Assembly: GCA_903854455.1 (NCBI GenBank)
Contig: CAINWJ010000056.1
Location: 1-14,859 of the forward strand
Length of the DNA stretch: 14,859 nucleotides
From: Candidatus Peribacteria bacterium
GTDB lineage: Bacteria > Patescibacteriota > Gracilibacteria > Peribacterales > Peribacteraceae
Direction: 5' to 3'
Shown piece by piece: positions 1 through 6,817 of this stretch (its first letter is position 1; every line of letters begins with the position of its first letter). Under the pieces are notes generated by a model. It made no database searches. It was not told the origin of the DNA and was given only the letters and a program-made list of their open reading frames with translations. The position numbers and the translations under genes are program-made.

Positions 1-1
1 G

Positions 2-1042
2 GTCTATACGCTCCTCTACGACGAGAAGAAGCTCGGGGACTGGTTCCCGAAAGAGCGCGTCCGCACAAGCTCTCTCCAAAACATTGCTGATCGCTGGTCG
101 CTGGTCGCTGGTCGCTCAGCGTTCAATCACCACCTCTACCTCAAGCAATTCCCTGCCGCCACCGAAGCTTGGAACTTCTCGGACTTCGATCTGGTGATCA
201 GCAGCTCCTCCGCCTTCGCCCACGGCATCATCACGAACGGCAAACCGAAGCACCTCTGTTACGTCCACTCCTCTGCCCGCTACCTGTGGGACCGCACACA
301 CGACGTCGTCAATCAAGCATCAACGGGAATCCTCGGACCAATCAAGCGCAGATACCTGGAACGGACATTTCATAATCTGCGGATCTGGGACAGTGAGACA
401 GCGGATCGACCCGAAAAATTGCTTGCGGCTTCCAAGACCGTGCAGCGGAGAGTTGATCTGTACTGGCGTCGGGAAAGTGACGTTCTTTACCCACCGATTG
501 ATGATGTGTGGCTCAATTCGGGAATCAGGAATCAGGAATCAGGAATCAGGAAACCGTACTTTTTCCTTGCCTCATCGCTCGTTCGGTACAAGAGAATTGA
601 TCTGGCTATCACAGCCTGCAACGCACTGAAAATGCCGCTGACCATCGTCGGCGAAGGCCCGGATCGCAAGAGACTTGAAAGCCTCGCCGGTCCGACGATC
701 CAATTTCTGGGATATGTTCCACAGGAAAAACTTCGGGATCTCTATACCAATGCAACTGCGACAATCTTCCCCGGCGATGAAGATTTCGGACTGGTGCCAC
801 TGGAATCCATGGCATGCGGCACACCGGTGATCGCCTTCCGTTCCGGCGGTGCATTGGAAACGATCATCGAGCATCAGACCGGAGAATTTTTCAATGATCC
901 AACTTCTGAATCTCTGCAGGAAGTTCTGAAGAAGTTTGATCAAAAAAAGTATTCACGAGATGCGTGCATGGCGCAGGCGAAGAACTTCTCTCAAGCAAAG
1001 TTTGAAGCGGGAATCAGAGAAGCGATTAATGAGATGATCTAG
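2..1042 (+). CDS. Glycosyltransferase, GT4-like (5' end cut by window)
   Basis: The frame is open from the window edge (codon at position 2) to TAG at 1040-1042, giving 346 visible residues; the true start lies upstream. It looks like a retaining GT-B glycosyltransferase of the GT4 type, which moves a sugar from a nucleotide-sugar to a lipid or glycan acceptor at the inner face of the membrane. Visible N-domain signatures are DLVISSSSAFAHG and CYVHSSARYLWD. The C-domain has SLVRYKRIDLAI, then the nucleotide-binding stretch FPGDEDFGLVPLESMACGTP with the EX7E pair (visible residues 260 and 268). Two heptamer tandem repeats lie inside the gene, at 91-116 (about residues 30-39) and 521-552 (about residues 174-184). 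Both fall where the family has loops or the interdomain linker, and the frame stays open across both. The sugar and acceptor cannot be told from sequence. Confidence 0.88.
   Translation, partial: VYTLLYDEKKLGDWFPKERVRTSSLQNIADRWSLVAGRSAFNHHLYLKQFPAATEAWNFSDFDLVISSSSAFAHGIITNGKPKHLCYVHSSARYLWDRTHDVVNQASTGILGPIKRRYLERTFHNLRIWDSETADRPEKLLAASKTVQRRVDLYWRRESDVLYPPIDDVWLNSGIRNQESGIRKPYFFLASSLVRYKRIDLAITACNALKMPLTIVGEGPDRKRLESLAGPTIQFLGYVPQEKLRDLYTNATATIFPGDEDFGLVPLESMACGTPVIAFRSGGALETIIEHQTGEFFNDPTSESLQEVLKKFDQKKYSRDACMAQAKNFSQAKFEAGIREAINEMI
91..116. repeat. Heptamer tandem repeat TCGCTGG inside glycosyltransferase
   Basis: Three exact copies of TCGCTGG lie at 91-97, 98-104 and 105-111, followed by a partial copy TCGCT. 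A unit of 7 is not a multiple of 3, so gain or loss of one unit would shift the reading frame. In the current state the tract is read as part of an open frame. Confidence 0.9.
521..552. repeat. Heptamer tandem repeat GGAATCA inside glycosyltransferase
   Basis: Four exact copies of GGAATCA (521-527, 528-534, 535-541, 542-548) are followed by GGAA. The tract encodes a polar stretch (SGIRNQESGIRK) between the N- and C-terminal domains, just before the conserved YFFLASSLVRYKR segment. It therefore looks like an insertion tolerated in the interdomain linker. Confidence 0.92.
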
Positions 1043-1291
1043 GAATTGCATGTCCCGCGCCCGGGAACGGGCGCTCCATTATTTGAAAGGAACCTCTGAA
1101 TAATTGTCATGGTGAGCCCTTCGGCAAGCTCAGGATAAACTCCGTCGAACCATGACTATTGGCTCCAGCATAACAAATCTCATCCTTCGACTGCGCTCAG
1201 GATGACAAGTTTAGTTAGTTTTTCAGAGATTACTAAATATTAAGGAACAGCCGTTCCCGGCTGCGGAATAGGAAGTTCATTCCATATTGTG
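1043..1291. repeat. Palindrome-rich intergenic region
   Basis: No credible gene is seen in these 249 bases between convergent genes. The region holds four inverted repeats. The first has a 7-bp perfect stem GCGCCCG/CGGGCGC with a GGAA loop (1057-1074). The second pairs GTCATGGT (1106-1113) with ACCATGAC (1149-1156) around a CCCTTCGGCAAGCTCAGG core. The third pairs TCATCC with GGATGA (1180-1205) around a TTCGACTGCGCTCA core. The fourth is CAGCCG-TTCC-CGGCTG (1248-1263). The outermost two share a 10-base core in opposite orientation (CCGGGAACGG at 1061-1070, its complement at 1251-1260). None has a proper U-run, so they look more like dispersed palindromic repeats than classical terminators, though they may end transcription of the flanking genes. 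Confidence 0.7.
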
Positions 1292-1732
1292 TTATGCAAC
1301 AGATACCAACGTCCCCCCGACCACAATCAGAATCGAACCGATCACCAGCTTGAACGGACTCACGTCCTTCCACTCGGAGAAAATCCAGAGGGAGAGAACC
1401 ACGACGAGAAGTGTATTGAGATTGTAGAGCGGCACGATCTGGCTCAGAGGAGCGCGTAACTTCGTCAGTGCAAAAGCAACCAAGCCCGTGCCGATCCCCC
1501 ACGTAATCCCGATACTGACGGCGGCGATGCCGGATCGCCAGTGGAGAGCGGCGTCAGAATCGAAGAAATAGAATCCGACACCCGTCAGAGCAATCGTGAG
1601 CCCGATGATGATCAGATACGGTCCGATGCCGATCCCCGCCTGATTGCTGACTTTGGAAAAGATGCCGGTGAGTGAGTAGAGAACCGCAGGCAGGAGACCG
1701 CCGATGATGATGCCGAGGTACTGGTTAGTCAT
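1292..1732 (-). CDS. Small EamA/DMT-type membrane protein (half-size transporter)
   Basis: This is a 146-residue, very hydrophobic protein with about five membrane helices (roughly residues 5-24, 36-57, 69-89, 97-118 and 127-145). The C-terminal part, PLSQIVPLYNLNTLLVVVLS followed by WIFSEWKD and IGSILIVVGGTLV, matches the repeat unit of the drug/metabolite transporter superfamily (EamA). Full-length members have two such units, so this half-size form would be expected to work as a dimer. The ATG (1730-1732) lies 7 bases downstream of the ruvB stop, so the two probably share a transcript, though I see no functional link. No ribosome-binding sequence precedes the start (AAGTTTTTC). The substrate is unknown. 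Confidence 0.8.
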   Translation of the reverse strand: MTNQYLGIIIGGLLPAVLYSLTGIFSKVSNQAGIGIGPYLIIIGLTIALTGVGFYFFDSDAALHWRSGIAAVSIGITWGIGTGLVAFALTKLRAPLSQIVPLYNLNTLLVVVLSLWIFSEWKDVSPFKLVIGSILIVVGGTLVSVA

Positions 1733-1739
1733 GAAAAAC

Positions 1740-2783
1740 TTAGAAAAGAACCTGATTCCCTGCGGGCAAATCCATTCCCAGTAACTCGTACGCCATCTTT
1801 GTCACGATGCGACCCTTGGGCGTCCGGTGAAGGTACCCGCACTGAAGCAGGAACGGCTCATAGACATCCTCCAGCGTCTCCTCTTCCTCGGATAGCATCG
1901 CGGCGAGTGCACCGAGTCCGACGGGGCCGCCGCCGAACTTCTCGATGATCGAAAGAAGAATCAATCGATCGGTGGTATCCAGTCCGCGCTCATCGATTCC
2001 AAGTGACTGGAGTGTCGACCGAACGCGCCTGGCGGACACCTCCTTCTCGCCACTGACCTGAGCGAAATCGCGGATCGACCGCATCAACCTGTTGGCAATG
2101 CGTGGCGTTGCACGGCTGGCCTCGGCAATGAACGATGCCGCTTCAGGATCAATCGTCACTGAGAGAATGCGCGCTGTCCGGAGAACGATCTGGGTCAGCT
2201 CATCCTTCGTATAGAACTGCAGCTTGAACGTGTGGATGAACCGGTCCCTGAGCGGCATGCTGACCGCGCCAATCTTCGTGGTCGCACCAACGAGCGTAAA
2301 CGGCTGGAGATCAATCCGCATGGAACGCGCCGACGGTCCCTTGCCGATGACCAGGTCCAGTGCGTAATCCTCCATGGCACTGTAGAGCACTTCCTCAATG
2401 GCGGGACGCATACGGTGAATCTCGTCGATGAAGAGAACATCACCGGACTGTAGATTCGTGAGGAGCGATGCCAGATCCCCGGCCTTCTCGATAGCGGGAC
2501 CCGATGTGACACGGATCTGCGCACCCATCTCCTTGGCGAGAATGTACGCGAGCGTGGTTTTCCCGAGCCCCGGAGGACCGTGGAGAATCGTATGTCCGAG
2601 CGGCTCGCCTCTGACCTTCGTCGCTTCCAGATACACCGCCAGATGCTTCTTCATGTCCGTCTGTCCGACATATTCGCTAATGGATGTCGGTCGTAGCGAC
2701 GCATCCGTCTGATCGGCGTCCTTCGTCACGGCAACGGCTGCTTCAACAACCGCCTGCTTCCTGTGTTTGCGCTCGAGAACCAT
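1740..2783 (-). CDS. ruvB: Holliday junction branch migration helicase RuvB
   Basis: RuvB is the AAA+ motor that, with RuvA and RuvC, drives branch migration of Holliday junctions in recombinational repair. From the ATG at 2783 the protein has 347 residues, normal for the family. Visible features are Walker A GPPGLGKTT (69-77), Walker B LFIDE (about 117-121), sensor I LVGATTK (about 164-170), the arginine-finger region PLRDRF (about 177-182) and sensor II ATPRIANRL. The C-terminal winged helix has GPVGLGALAAMLSEEEETLE and a late GYLHRTPKGR. An in-frame TTG at 2810 would add nine residues, but the ATG is preferred because a TATACT box sits exactly 6 bases before it. ruvA and ruvC are not adjacent. 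Confidence 0.96.
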   Translation of the reverse strand: MVLERKHRKQAVVEAAVAVTKDADQTDASLRPTSISEYVGQTDMKKHLAVYLEATKVRGEPLGHTILHGPPGLGKTTLAYILAKEMGAQIRVTSGPAIEKAGDLASLLTNLQSGDVLFIDEIHRMRPAIEEVLYSAMEDYALDLVIGKGPSARSMRIDLQPFTLVGATTKIGAVSMPLRDRFIHTFKLQFYTKDELTQIVLRTARILSVTIDPEAASFIAEASRATPRIANRLMRSIRDFAQVSGEKEVSARRVRSTLQSLGIDERGLDTTDRLILLSIIEKFGGGPVGLGALAAMLSEEEETLEDVYEPFLLQCGYLHRTPKGRIVTKMAYELLGMDLPAGNQVLF

Positions 2784-2789
2784 GGGGGA

Positions 2790-2795
2790 AGTATA
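2790..2795 (-). promoter_or_regulatory. -10 box of ruvB, leaderless arrangement
   Basis: Minus-strand TATACT (five of six to TATAAT) is followed by TCCCCC and then the ATG. A -10 box this close would start transcription at or within a base of the start codon. No good -35 and no Shine-Dalgarno is visible. Confidence 0.5.
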
Positions 2796-2843
2796 GGCGA
2801 AAGACGCCAAAGGAAGAAATATTCAATGTGCGATTTTTGGGTT

Positions 2844-2861
2844 GCGGGGCGGCAGCCCCGC
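2844..2861. repeat. GC-rich palindrome between divergent genes
   Basis: A perfect 7-bp stem GCGGGGC/GCCCCGC closes a GGCA loop. It lies between ruvB (minus) and the plus-strand membrane-anchored protein, where a terminator is not needed, so it may be a dispersed palindromic repeat. Just after it, a 9-base unit CCTTCCTGC occurs twice in tandem (2877-2894). Confidence 0.6.
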
Positions 2862-2910
2862 TCTTCGTCTTCCCTACCTTCCTGCCCTTCCTGCCATCCC
2901 TTCCTTGATC

Positions 2911-2916
2911 TACACT
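2911..2916 (+). promoter_or_regulatory. -10 box of the membrane-anchored protein gene
   Basis: TACACT is followed by six bases (TCCTTC) and then GTG at 2923. The box supports both the GTG start and a leaderless transcript. The -35 region is weak. Confidence 0.4.
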
Positions 2917-2922
2917 TCCTTC

Positions 2923-3621
2923 GTGCAACGTTCACCCGTCGCCATCGGAACAATCCTCGTCGTGATCATCGTCGGTCTGGCGGGCACCGACTACTGGTTC
3001 AAGGAACGCCCGACTCTTCAGCAATCCACAGAGGTCTCTCCTGAAATTCCTATCGAACCAACAGCACAATCTTCGTCTTCTGAAGCCTCTCAATCTTCTA
3101 TTGCGTCTATTCCTTCTATTCCCTCTTCGTCTCCGCAGGCAGGGACGCCTGCATCTTCATCACCTCGCGTTGTGAAGAAAGGAACATCCACCAGGAAAAA
3201 AGCTGCCGTGAATGTCGATGACGTCATCGCCCGACTGGGGTTAGCCAGGCAACCAACGAATGAAGCGAGCTTCTTGAGTCTTATGATGCAAAGCGGCACT
3301 GGATCAGAAACGACCGTGCTCCTCTGGCATGACGATCGGGCGTTCCTCATGAGTTGGCTCGAGAACGACGATGTGAAGACGATCTTCGGCAACCTGAAAC
3401 AAGCACTGCAGGGACAATTCTCGAGCAAGCTCACCGATCTCAGGGACGAAACCGTGACAGCACCGGACGGTCCTCCGGTCAATATCCTCTCATTCGTCGA
3501 CCCGGCACTTTCCTCCGAACGCCTGATCTTCCTGCGTGTTCGCACGAGACTCTACGAGATCCACGTAGCGAAGAATGGTGAAACGATCGTGGATCAGCTG
3601 GTGGCGGAGCTGAGTAAATAG
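2923..3621 (+). CDS. Membrane-anchored protein of unknown function
   Basis: From GTG 2923 this is a 232-residue protein. It has one N-terminal membrane segment (about residues 6-22, IGTILVVIIVGLAG), a Ser/Pro-rich linker (about 38-82) and a short basic patch (KKGTSTRKK). A soluble C-terminal domain of about 135 residues carries LLWHDDRAFLMSWLE and ends IVDQLVAELSK. I do not recognise the C-terminal domain. The layout (anchor, flexible stalk, folded domain) suggests a protein displayed on the outer face of the membrane. An open frame extends upstream to 2842, but that would translate the palindrome and the pyrimidine-rich repeat. GTG 2923 puts the membrane helix directly at the N terminus, so it is preferred. 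Confidence 0.75.
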   Translation: MQRSPVAIGTILVVIIVGLAGTDYWFKERPTLQQSTEVSPEIPIEPTAQSSSSEASQSSIASIPSIPSSSPQAGTPASSSPRVVKKGTSTRKKAAVNVDDVIARLGLARQPTNEASFLSLMMQSGTGSETTVLLWHDDRAFLMSWLENDDVKTIFGNLKQALQGQFSSKLTDLRDETVTAPDGPPVNILSFVDPALSSERLIFLRVRTRLYEIHVAKNGETIVDQLVAELSK

Positions 3622-3707
3622 GGTCAGGGTGAGGGTCGGGGTCGGGGTTTCCCATGCCCAGTTTTTCGATTTATCATCCCTGACCCTGATACCCGACCCT
3701 GACCCTT
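3620..3707. repeat. G-rich hexamer array with inverted partner (long hairpin)
   Basis: Right after the preceding stop codon comes a run of (A/G)GGGTC-type hexamers (3620-3648), giving five G-tracts separated by 2-4 bases. At 3678-3706 a C-rich copy lies in inverted orientation (CCCTGACCCTGA...GACCCT). The outer 11 bases pair perfectly and most of the rest pairs with G-U wobbles, leaving a loop of about 30 bases. The left arm also fits the classical G-quadruplex pattern on the coding strand. It probably acts as an end structure for the upstream gene and insulates the rplK promoter, but no U-run follows. Confidence 0.75.
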
Positions 3708-3714
3708 CTTCAGT

Positions 3715-3743
3715 TTGACTTCATTCAAATCCATCCCTACAGT
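3715..3743 (+). promoter_or_regulatory. Sigma70-type promoter of rplK
   Basis: TTGACT at 3715-3720 and TACAGT at 3738-3743 are separated by exactly 17 bases. The expected start point is only a few bases from the ATG at 3753, leaving a leader of about 0-4 bases. There is therefore no room for the long L1-binding leader found before rplK-rplA in enterobacteria. Confidence 0.6.
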
Positions 3744-3752
3744 GCCCCCGCT

Positions 3753-4196
3753 ATGGCTAAAAAGATCGTCAAAGTCGTCAAAGTACAGGCAAAAGGTGGA
3801 CAGGCAAATCCTGCCCCGCCGCTGGGTCCGGTGCTCGGTCAAGCCGGTATCAACATCCAGGACTTCTGCACCAAGTTCAACGAGAAGACGAAAGGACAGA
3901 TGGGGCAGGTGATCCCTGCAGAGATTACAATCTACGATGACCGGTCGTTCACGTTCATCCTAAAGCAACCACCCGCCCCGTTCCTGATCCTCCAGAAGGT
4001 CGGCAAAGAGAAAGGCAGCGGCAAGCCGAACAAGGAGAAGATCGGCTCCATCAAGATGTCGCAGCTCAAGGAGATCGCCAAAGTGAAGATGCCGGACCTC
4101 AACACGACGGATATCGATGCGGCTACCCGCACGATGGCAGGAACTGCCAAGAACATGGGGCTCTTAGTCGAAGACGATCTGAAGATCGCCGCCTGA
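3753..4196 (+). CDS. rplK: 50S ribosomal protein L11 (uL11)
   Basis: uL11 binds 23S rRNA at the GTPase-associated centre and helps recruit translation factors. The 147-residue length is normal. The N-terminal domain shows the conserved proline-rich GGQANPAPPLGPVLGQAGI segment (15-33). The C-terminal RNA-binding domain ends with the usual AGTAKNMGL motif near residues 129-137. It starts at ATG 3753 with no Shine-Dalgarno and a promoter almost abutting the start. It stands alone: secE/nusG are not upstream, and rplA, normally the next gene, is 1.9 kb away behind two unrelated genes. A good terminator follows it. Confidence 0.97.
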   Translation: MAKKIVKVVKVQAKGGQANPAPPLGPVLGQAGINIQDFCTKFNEKTKGQMGQVIPAEITIYDDRSFTFILKQPPAPFLILQKVGKEKGSGKPNKEKIGSIKMSQLKEIAKVKMPDLNTTDIDAATRTMAGTAKNMGLLVEDDLKIAA

Positions 4197-4223
4197 CGTA
4201 ATATCGCCGTACCCTGAAAGAGT

Positions 4224-4266
4224 GCTGCTGTTGATTGTTTATTTTGAAACAGCAGCGGCTTTTGTT
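4224..4266 (+). terminator. Rho-independent-type terminator after rplK
   Basis: A 9-bp perfect stem GCTGCTGTT (4224-4232) / AACAGCAGC (4248-4256) has a 15-base AT-rich loop and is followed by GGCTTTTGTT. It lies 27 bases after the rplK stop. It indicates that rplK is transcribed alone. Confidence 0.7.
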
Positions 4267-4388
4267 AGCGGCGGCGATCAAATGATCAAATAATCTTGCA
4301 GGGAAAGCTGCAAGTGCTTCTGCCATGTCACCTGGGACGACAGGTGAAAATTGTCGTAGGCTCCAGAGTACATTCCCCATCTTCCATC

Positions 4389-4940
4389 ATGTTCTCGCTT
4401 CCGTTCGGATCAGATCAGTCGCTCTCCACTATTCTCCTGATCCCTGCGATCGTGGCAATTTTCGCCATCCTGTTCATCGGCAGCCTGCTGGTGTCGGAAG
4501 CGAAGCCGGAAGCCGTAGGCAAAGCGATCACCTGCTACATCCTGAAAGCGGTCGGTGTCATCCTCCTCGTCATCGGAGGTATGCAGCTCCTGTATTCACT
4601 CTTCACCCTGAACGTACCGGAAACCAAGACACTCCTGGCATTGGCGCTCCTGATCGTTATCGGCATCGGCATCCTGGTTCATGAAAGCCGTGTCATCGAA
4701 AAACTCAACGATGCATCCGTGATCGTCAGCCGCATGGTCTTCGGCTACTCGTGCGTCATCCTGGGTACACTGGCAGCACTCTTTAGCCTTCTGACATTCC
4801 TCATCAGCTTCATCGTAACGCAGGAGCTGGGACAGTGGGAATCGACCGCGACCGTCGTCATCACGGGAACTGTACTGACGATGCTGAGCTCTGCGTATGC
4901 GGCGAAGAAAGGCAAGACATCGGCGAAAAAGAAGAAATAA
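4389..4940 (+). CDS. Five-helix membrane protein of unknown function
   Basis: From ATG 4389 this is a 183-residue protein with about five membrane helices (roughly 14-35, 49-73, 81-98, 116-143 and 153-171). It has a very basic cytosolic tail ending in KTSAKKKK. The open frame extends upstream to 4296, but that part lies over a small hairpin (CACCTG/CAGGTG, 4329-4346) and is not hydrophobic, so the ATG is preferred. I do not recognise a family. It lies between rplK and rplA in place of the expected ribosomal neighbours, and the terminator before it suggests its own promoter, which I cannot place. Confidence 0.78.
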   Translation: MFSLPFGSDQSLSTILLIPAIVAIFAILFIGSLLVSEAKPEAVGKAITCYILKAVGVILLVIGGMQLLYSLFTLNVPETKTLLALALLIVIGIGILVHESRVIEKLNDASVIVSRMVFGYSCVILGTLAALFSLLTFLISFIVTQELGQWESTATVVITGTVLTMLSSAYAAKKGKTSAKKKK

Positions 4941-4970
4941 AGAACCGCTTACTCCCGCGGGAAGCTTCCT

Positions 4971-5021
4971 GCTCCCTCTTCAATAAATTCTTTTCTTAAA
5001 GAGGAGCGCAATGCTTTGCGC
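4971..5021. terminator. Hairpins between convergent genes, possible two-way terminator
   Basis: GCTCC-C-TCTT (4971-4980) pairs with AAGAGGAGC (4999-5007) with one bulged C and an AT-rich loop. It overlaps the edge of a second hairpin, GCGCAA-TGCT-TTGCGC (5006-5021). They sit in the 94-base gap where the membrane protein gene (plus) and the secreted protein gene (minus) converge. No clean U-run is present on either side. Confidence 0.45.
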
Positions 5022-5034
5022 GGTGCGCGAATCG

Positions 5035-5805
5035 CTACAGCGCCACCACTGTGAAGGTCACCGTTGCCTCGTACACACCGTTGACCTGCAAAACCCCTGT
5101 CCCGATCTCGGTTCGGAACTGGATGATTTCAGTCGAGCCGCCGGGATCAGTCGCCGAAGTACGGGAAACGATCTCGGAGGAAGACGATGCCGGGATGTTG
5201 ATCCACTTGTCTGTGCCGTTCTCCAGTCCCCACTTCACATCGGCATCCGTGCTGACAGATTTGAGTCTCGCACCCCACTCCGCGGCACTGGTAGCAACAG
5301 ACCAGGTTTCCGGCACACCGCCCGCTACGGGTGTGTACGGAGCAATCGTATTGCCGCCGGATGCGATGAGCGAACCGGTATTGGTGCCTCCACTGCCGGT
5401 CAGGACACCCCATGAGAGTGCATAGCCCCCCACGGCATCGGAAGTGACCACACACGTCCCGGAGCCGGTCGACTGTCCTGTCGCCAGAATCGCCGGCAAT
5501 GTCACCGACGTCGAACAGTTCAAGCTGATAGAGCCGGAAGACGCCAGCGGCTGCCGATATCCGGACTCCAGCGTGTACTCGGCGGATGTCCCCGGACCGA
5601 TGATTGGCTCCCCGACAGAATCATCGAGGAGGTACTTCGCAGATACGCCCTTCTCAGCTCCTCCTACGACGACCGCATCAGCAGGAATCGTATAATCTGG
5701 CGTCTGCTGGGTATCGGCGAAAGCAGCCGATGGATTGATCAATACCACAATCAGTAATGCCACATGGAGCCGATGAACAATCTTCCCAAGCACGAATGAC
5801 AGCAT
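5035..5805 (-). CDS. Secreted beta-rich surface protein, function unknown
   Basis: From ATG 5805 this is a 256-residue protein with a signal peptide. Basic residues (K8, H11, R12) precede a hydrophobic core, and a probable AFA|D cleavage site follows residue 30. After it come the segment KYLLDDSVGEPIIGPGTSAEY and ESGYRQP (to about residue 86). The rest is Gly/Ser/Thr-rich and looks like a beta-sandwich, with a likely disulfide pair C97-C118 and a beta strand at the C terminus (GVYEATVTFTVVAL). There are no catalytic motifs, sortase signal or membrane anchor. The open frame extends upstream to 5865, but those 20 residues (rich in W, G and H) are only the translation of a heptamer repeat array, so the downstream ATG that opens the signal peptide is preferred. 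Confidence 0.8.
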   Translation of the reverse strand: MLSFVLGKIVHRLHVALLIVVLINPSAAFADTQQTPDYTIPADAVVVGGAEKGVSAKYLLDDSVGEPIIGPGTSAEYTLESGYRQPLASSGSISLNCSTSVTLPAILATGQSTGSGTCVVTSDAVGGYALSWGVLTGSGGTNTGSLIASGGNTIAPYTPVAGGVPETWSVATSAAEWGARLKSVSTDADVKWGLENGTDKWINIPASSSSEIVSRTSATDPGGSTEIIQFRTEIGTGVLQVNGVYEATVTFTVVAL

Positions 5806-5816
5806 ACCATGAAGAG

Positions 5817-5975
5817 AATGACCAATTTCCAATGACCAATGACCAAAGAATTCCCAAATGCCCAATGCTCAAAAACTCTCTTTGGAGATTGTTGATTGGT
5901 CATTATTTGCCTGCCGGCCGAAGCTCCCGGAGCGAAGGCTGGAGTATTGAGCATTGGTTATTGGTCATTTTGGGT
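5817..5975. repeat. Inverted cluster of TTGGTCA-type heptamer repeats
   Basis: The left part (5817-5871) is built of GACCAAT/CCCAAT-type units about every 7 bases. The right part (5892-5906 and 5946-5975) has the reverse orientation (ATTGGTCATT, TTGGTTATTGGTCATTTTGGG). CAATGCTCAA near 5863-5872 pairs exactly with TTGAGCATTG at 5947-5956. Between the arms is a GC-rich stretch (5907-5945). The cluster fills much of the gap between two divergent genes, the secreted protein and rplA, so it overlaps their control region. Confidence 0.8.
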
Positions 5976-6057
5976 ATCTTCTCTTGTCTCCAGACCCAAA
6001 ATCCCCCACAATCCCCCCGCTCGTGGGACCTCGCCACTGGCGTGGGCCTCCTACCCC

Positions 6058-6073
6058 GCAGGAAGAATCCTGC
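6058..6073 (+). promoter_or_regulatory. Small hairpin in the rplA leader
   Basis: GCAGGA-AGAA-TCCTGC gives a 6-bp perfect stem with a 4-base loop, 24 bases before the rplA ATG. In many bacteria L1 represses its own mRNA by binding a leader structure. Whether this hairpin is such a site cannot be judged from sequence alone. Confidence 0.25.
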
Positions 6074-6096
6074 TCTACCACGTTCCCCCCATCACC

Positions 6097-6813
6097 ATGG
6101 CAGACAAGAAGAAACCAGCTGTAAAGAAGCAGCCCATCGCTCCCGGAGGAAAGAAATACGCCCAGAAGAAGGCGCTCGTTACCAAGCCTATCTACACGCT
6201 GGAAGAAGCGGTGGAACTCCTGACGAAAGTCGGAGTTACCTCTTTCGACGGCACCGCCGAGGCGCACATTCGCATCGGTGCAGACATGGCGCAGGCCGAT
6301 CAGCTGGTGCGCGGCACCGTCACCCTGCCGCACGGCACGGGTAAGAAAGTCCGGATCGCCGCGTTCGTCACTGAGGATTTCACTGATGTAGCCAAGAAAG
6401 CCGGAGCACTCCACGTCGGCGCCGCAGACCTGATCAAGAAGGTGGAAGGCGGGATGTTGGACTTCGATATCGCCGTGGCAATGCCGCAGCTCATGAAGGA
6501 CTTAGGCAAGCTCGCCAAGGTCTTAGGTCCGAAAGGTCTCATGCCCAGCCCCAAGTCCGGCACCGTCTCCGACAAACCGGCGAAGATCATCGAGGAGCTC
6601 AGCAAAGGTCGCATCGAGTTCAAGATGGACAAGCAGGGCATCCTGCACACCATCTTCGGCAAGCTGTCCTTCGGCAAAGAGAAGCTGACGGCAAACCTGA
6701 AGACGTTGCTCCAGGCAGTCCAGGACGCCAAGCCCGCCACCATCACCGGTACCTACATCCTCTCGCTCTCCATCAACCCGACGATGGGTCCGGGGATCAG
6801 AGTGCAGATGTGA
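6097..6813 (+). CDS. rplA: 50S ribosomal protein L1 (uL1)
   Basis: uL1 forms the mobile L1 stalk of the large subunit that moves deacylated tRNA out of the E site, and it often represses its own operon. The protein has 238 residues from ATG 6097, normal for the family apart from a longer basic N-terminal tail (about the first 28 residues, rich in K, P and A). Conserved segments seen are YTLEEAVELL, VRGTVTLPHGTGK (71-83), the domain-II stretch GKLAKVLGPKGLMPSPKSGT (137-156) and the C-terminal NPTMGPGIRV. The upstream open frame is the translated repeat region and is not part of the gene. rplA is separated from rplK, and rplJ/rplL do not follow; a methyltransferase does. Confidence 0.97.
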   Translation: MADKKKPAVKKQPIAPGGKKYAQKKALVTKPIYTLEEAVELLTKVGVTSFDGTAEAHIRIGADMAQADQLVRGTVTLPHGTGKKVRIAAFVTEDFTDVAKKAGALHVGAADLIKKVEGGMLDFDIAVAMPQLMKDLGKLAKVLGPKGLMPSPKSGTVSDKPAKIIEELSKGRIEFKMDKQGILHTIFGKLSFGKEKLTANLKTLLQAVQDAKPATITGTYILSLSINPTMGPGIRVQM

Positions 6814-6817
6814 ACGA

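Noticed and set aside
2842..2922. Longer N terminus for the membrane-anchored protein
   Set aside because: It would translate a GC palindrome and a pyrimidine-rich repeat and place a proline-rich tail before the membrane anchor; GTG 2923 has a -10 box at the expected distance.
3753..6813. Alternative genetic code (TGA read as an amino acid)
   Set aside because: rplK and rplA end in TGA exactly at the expected family lengths, and no conserved gene has an internal in-frame TGA.
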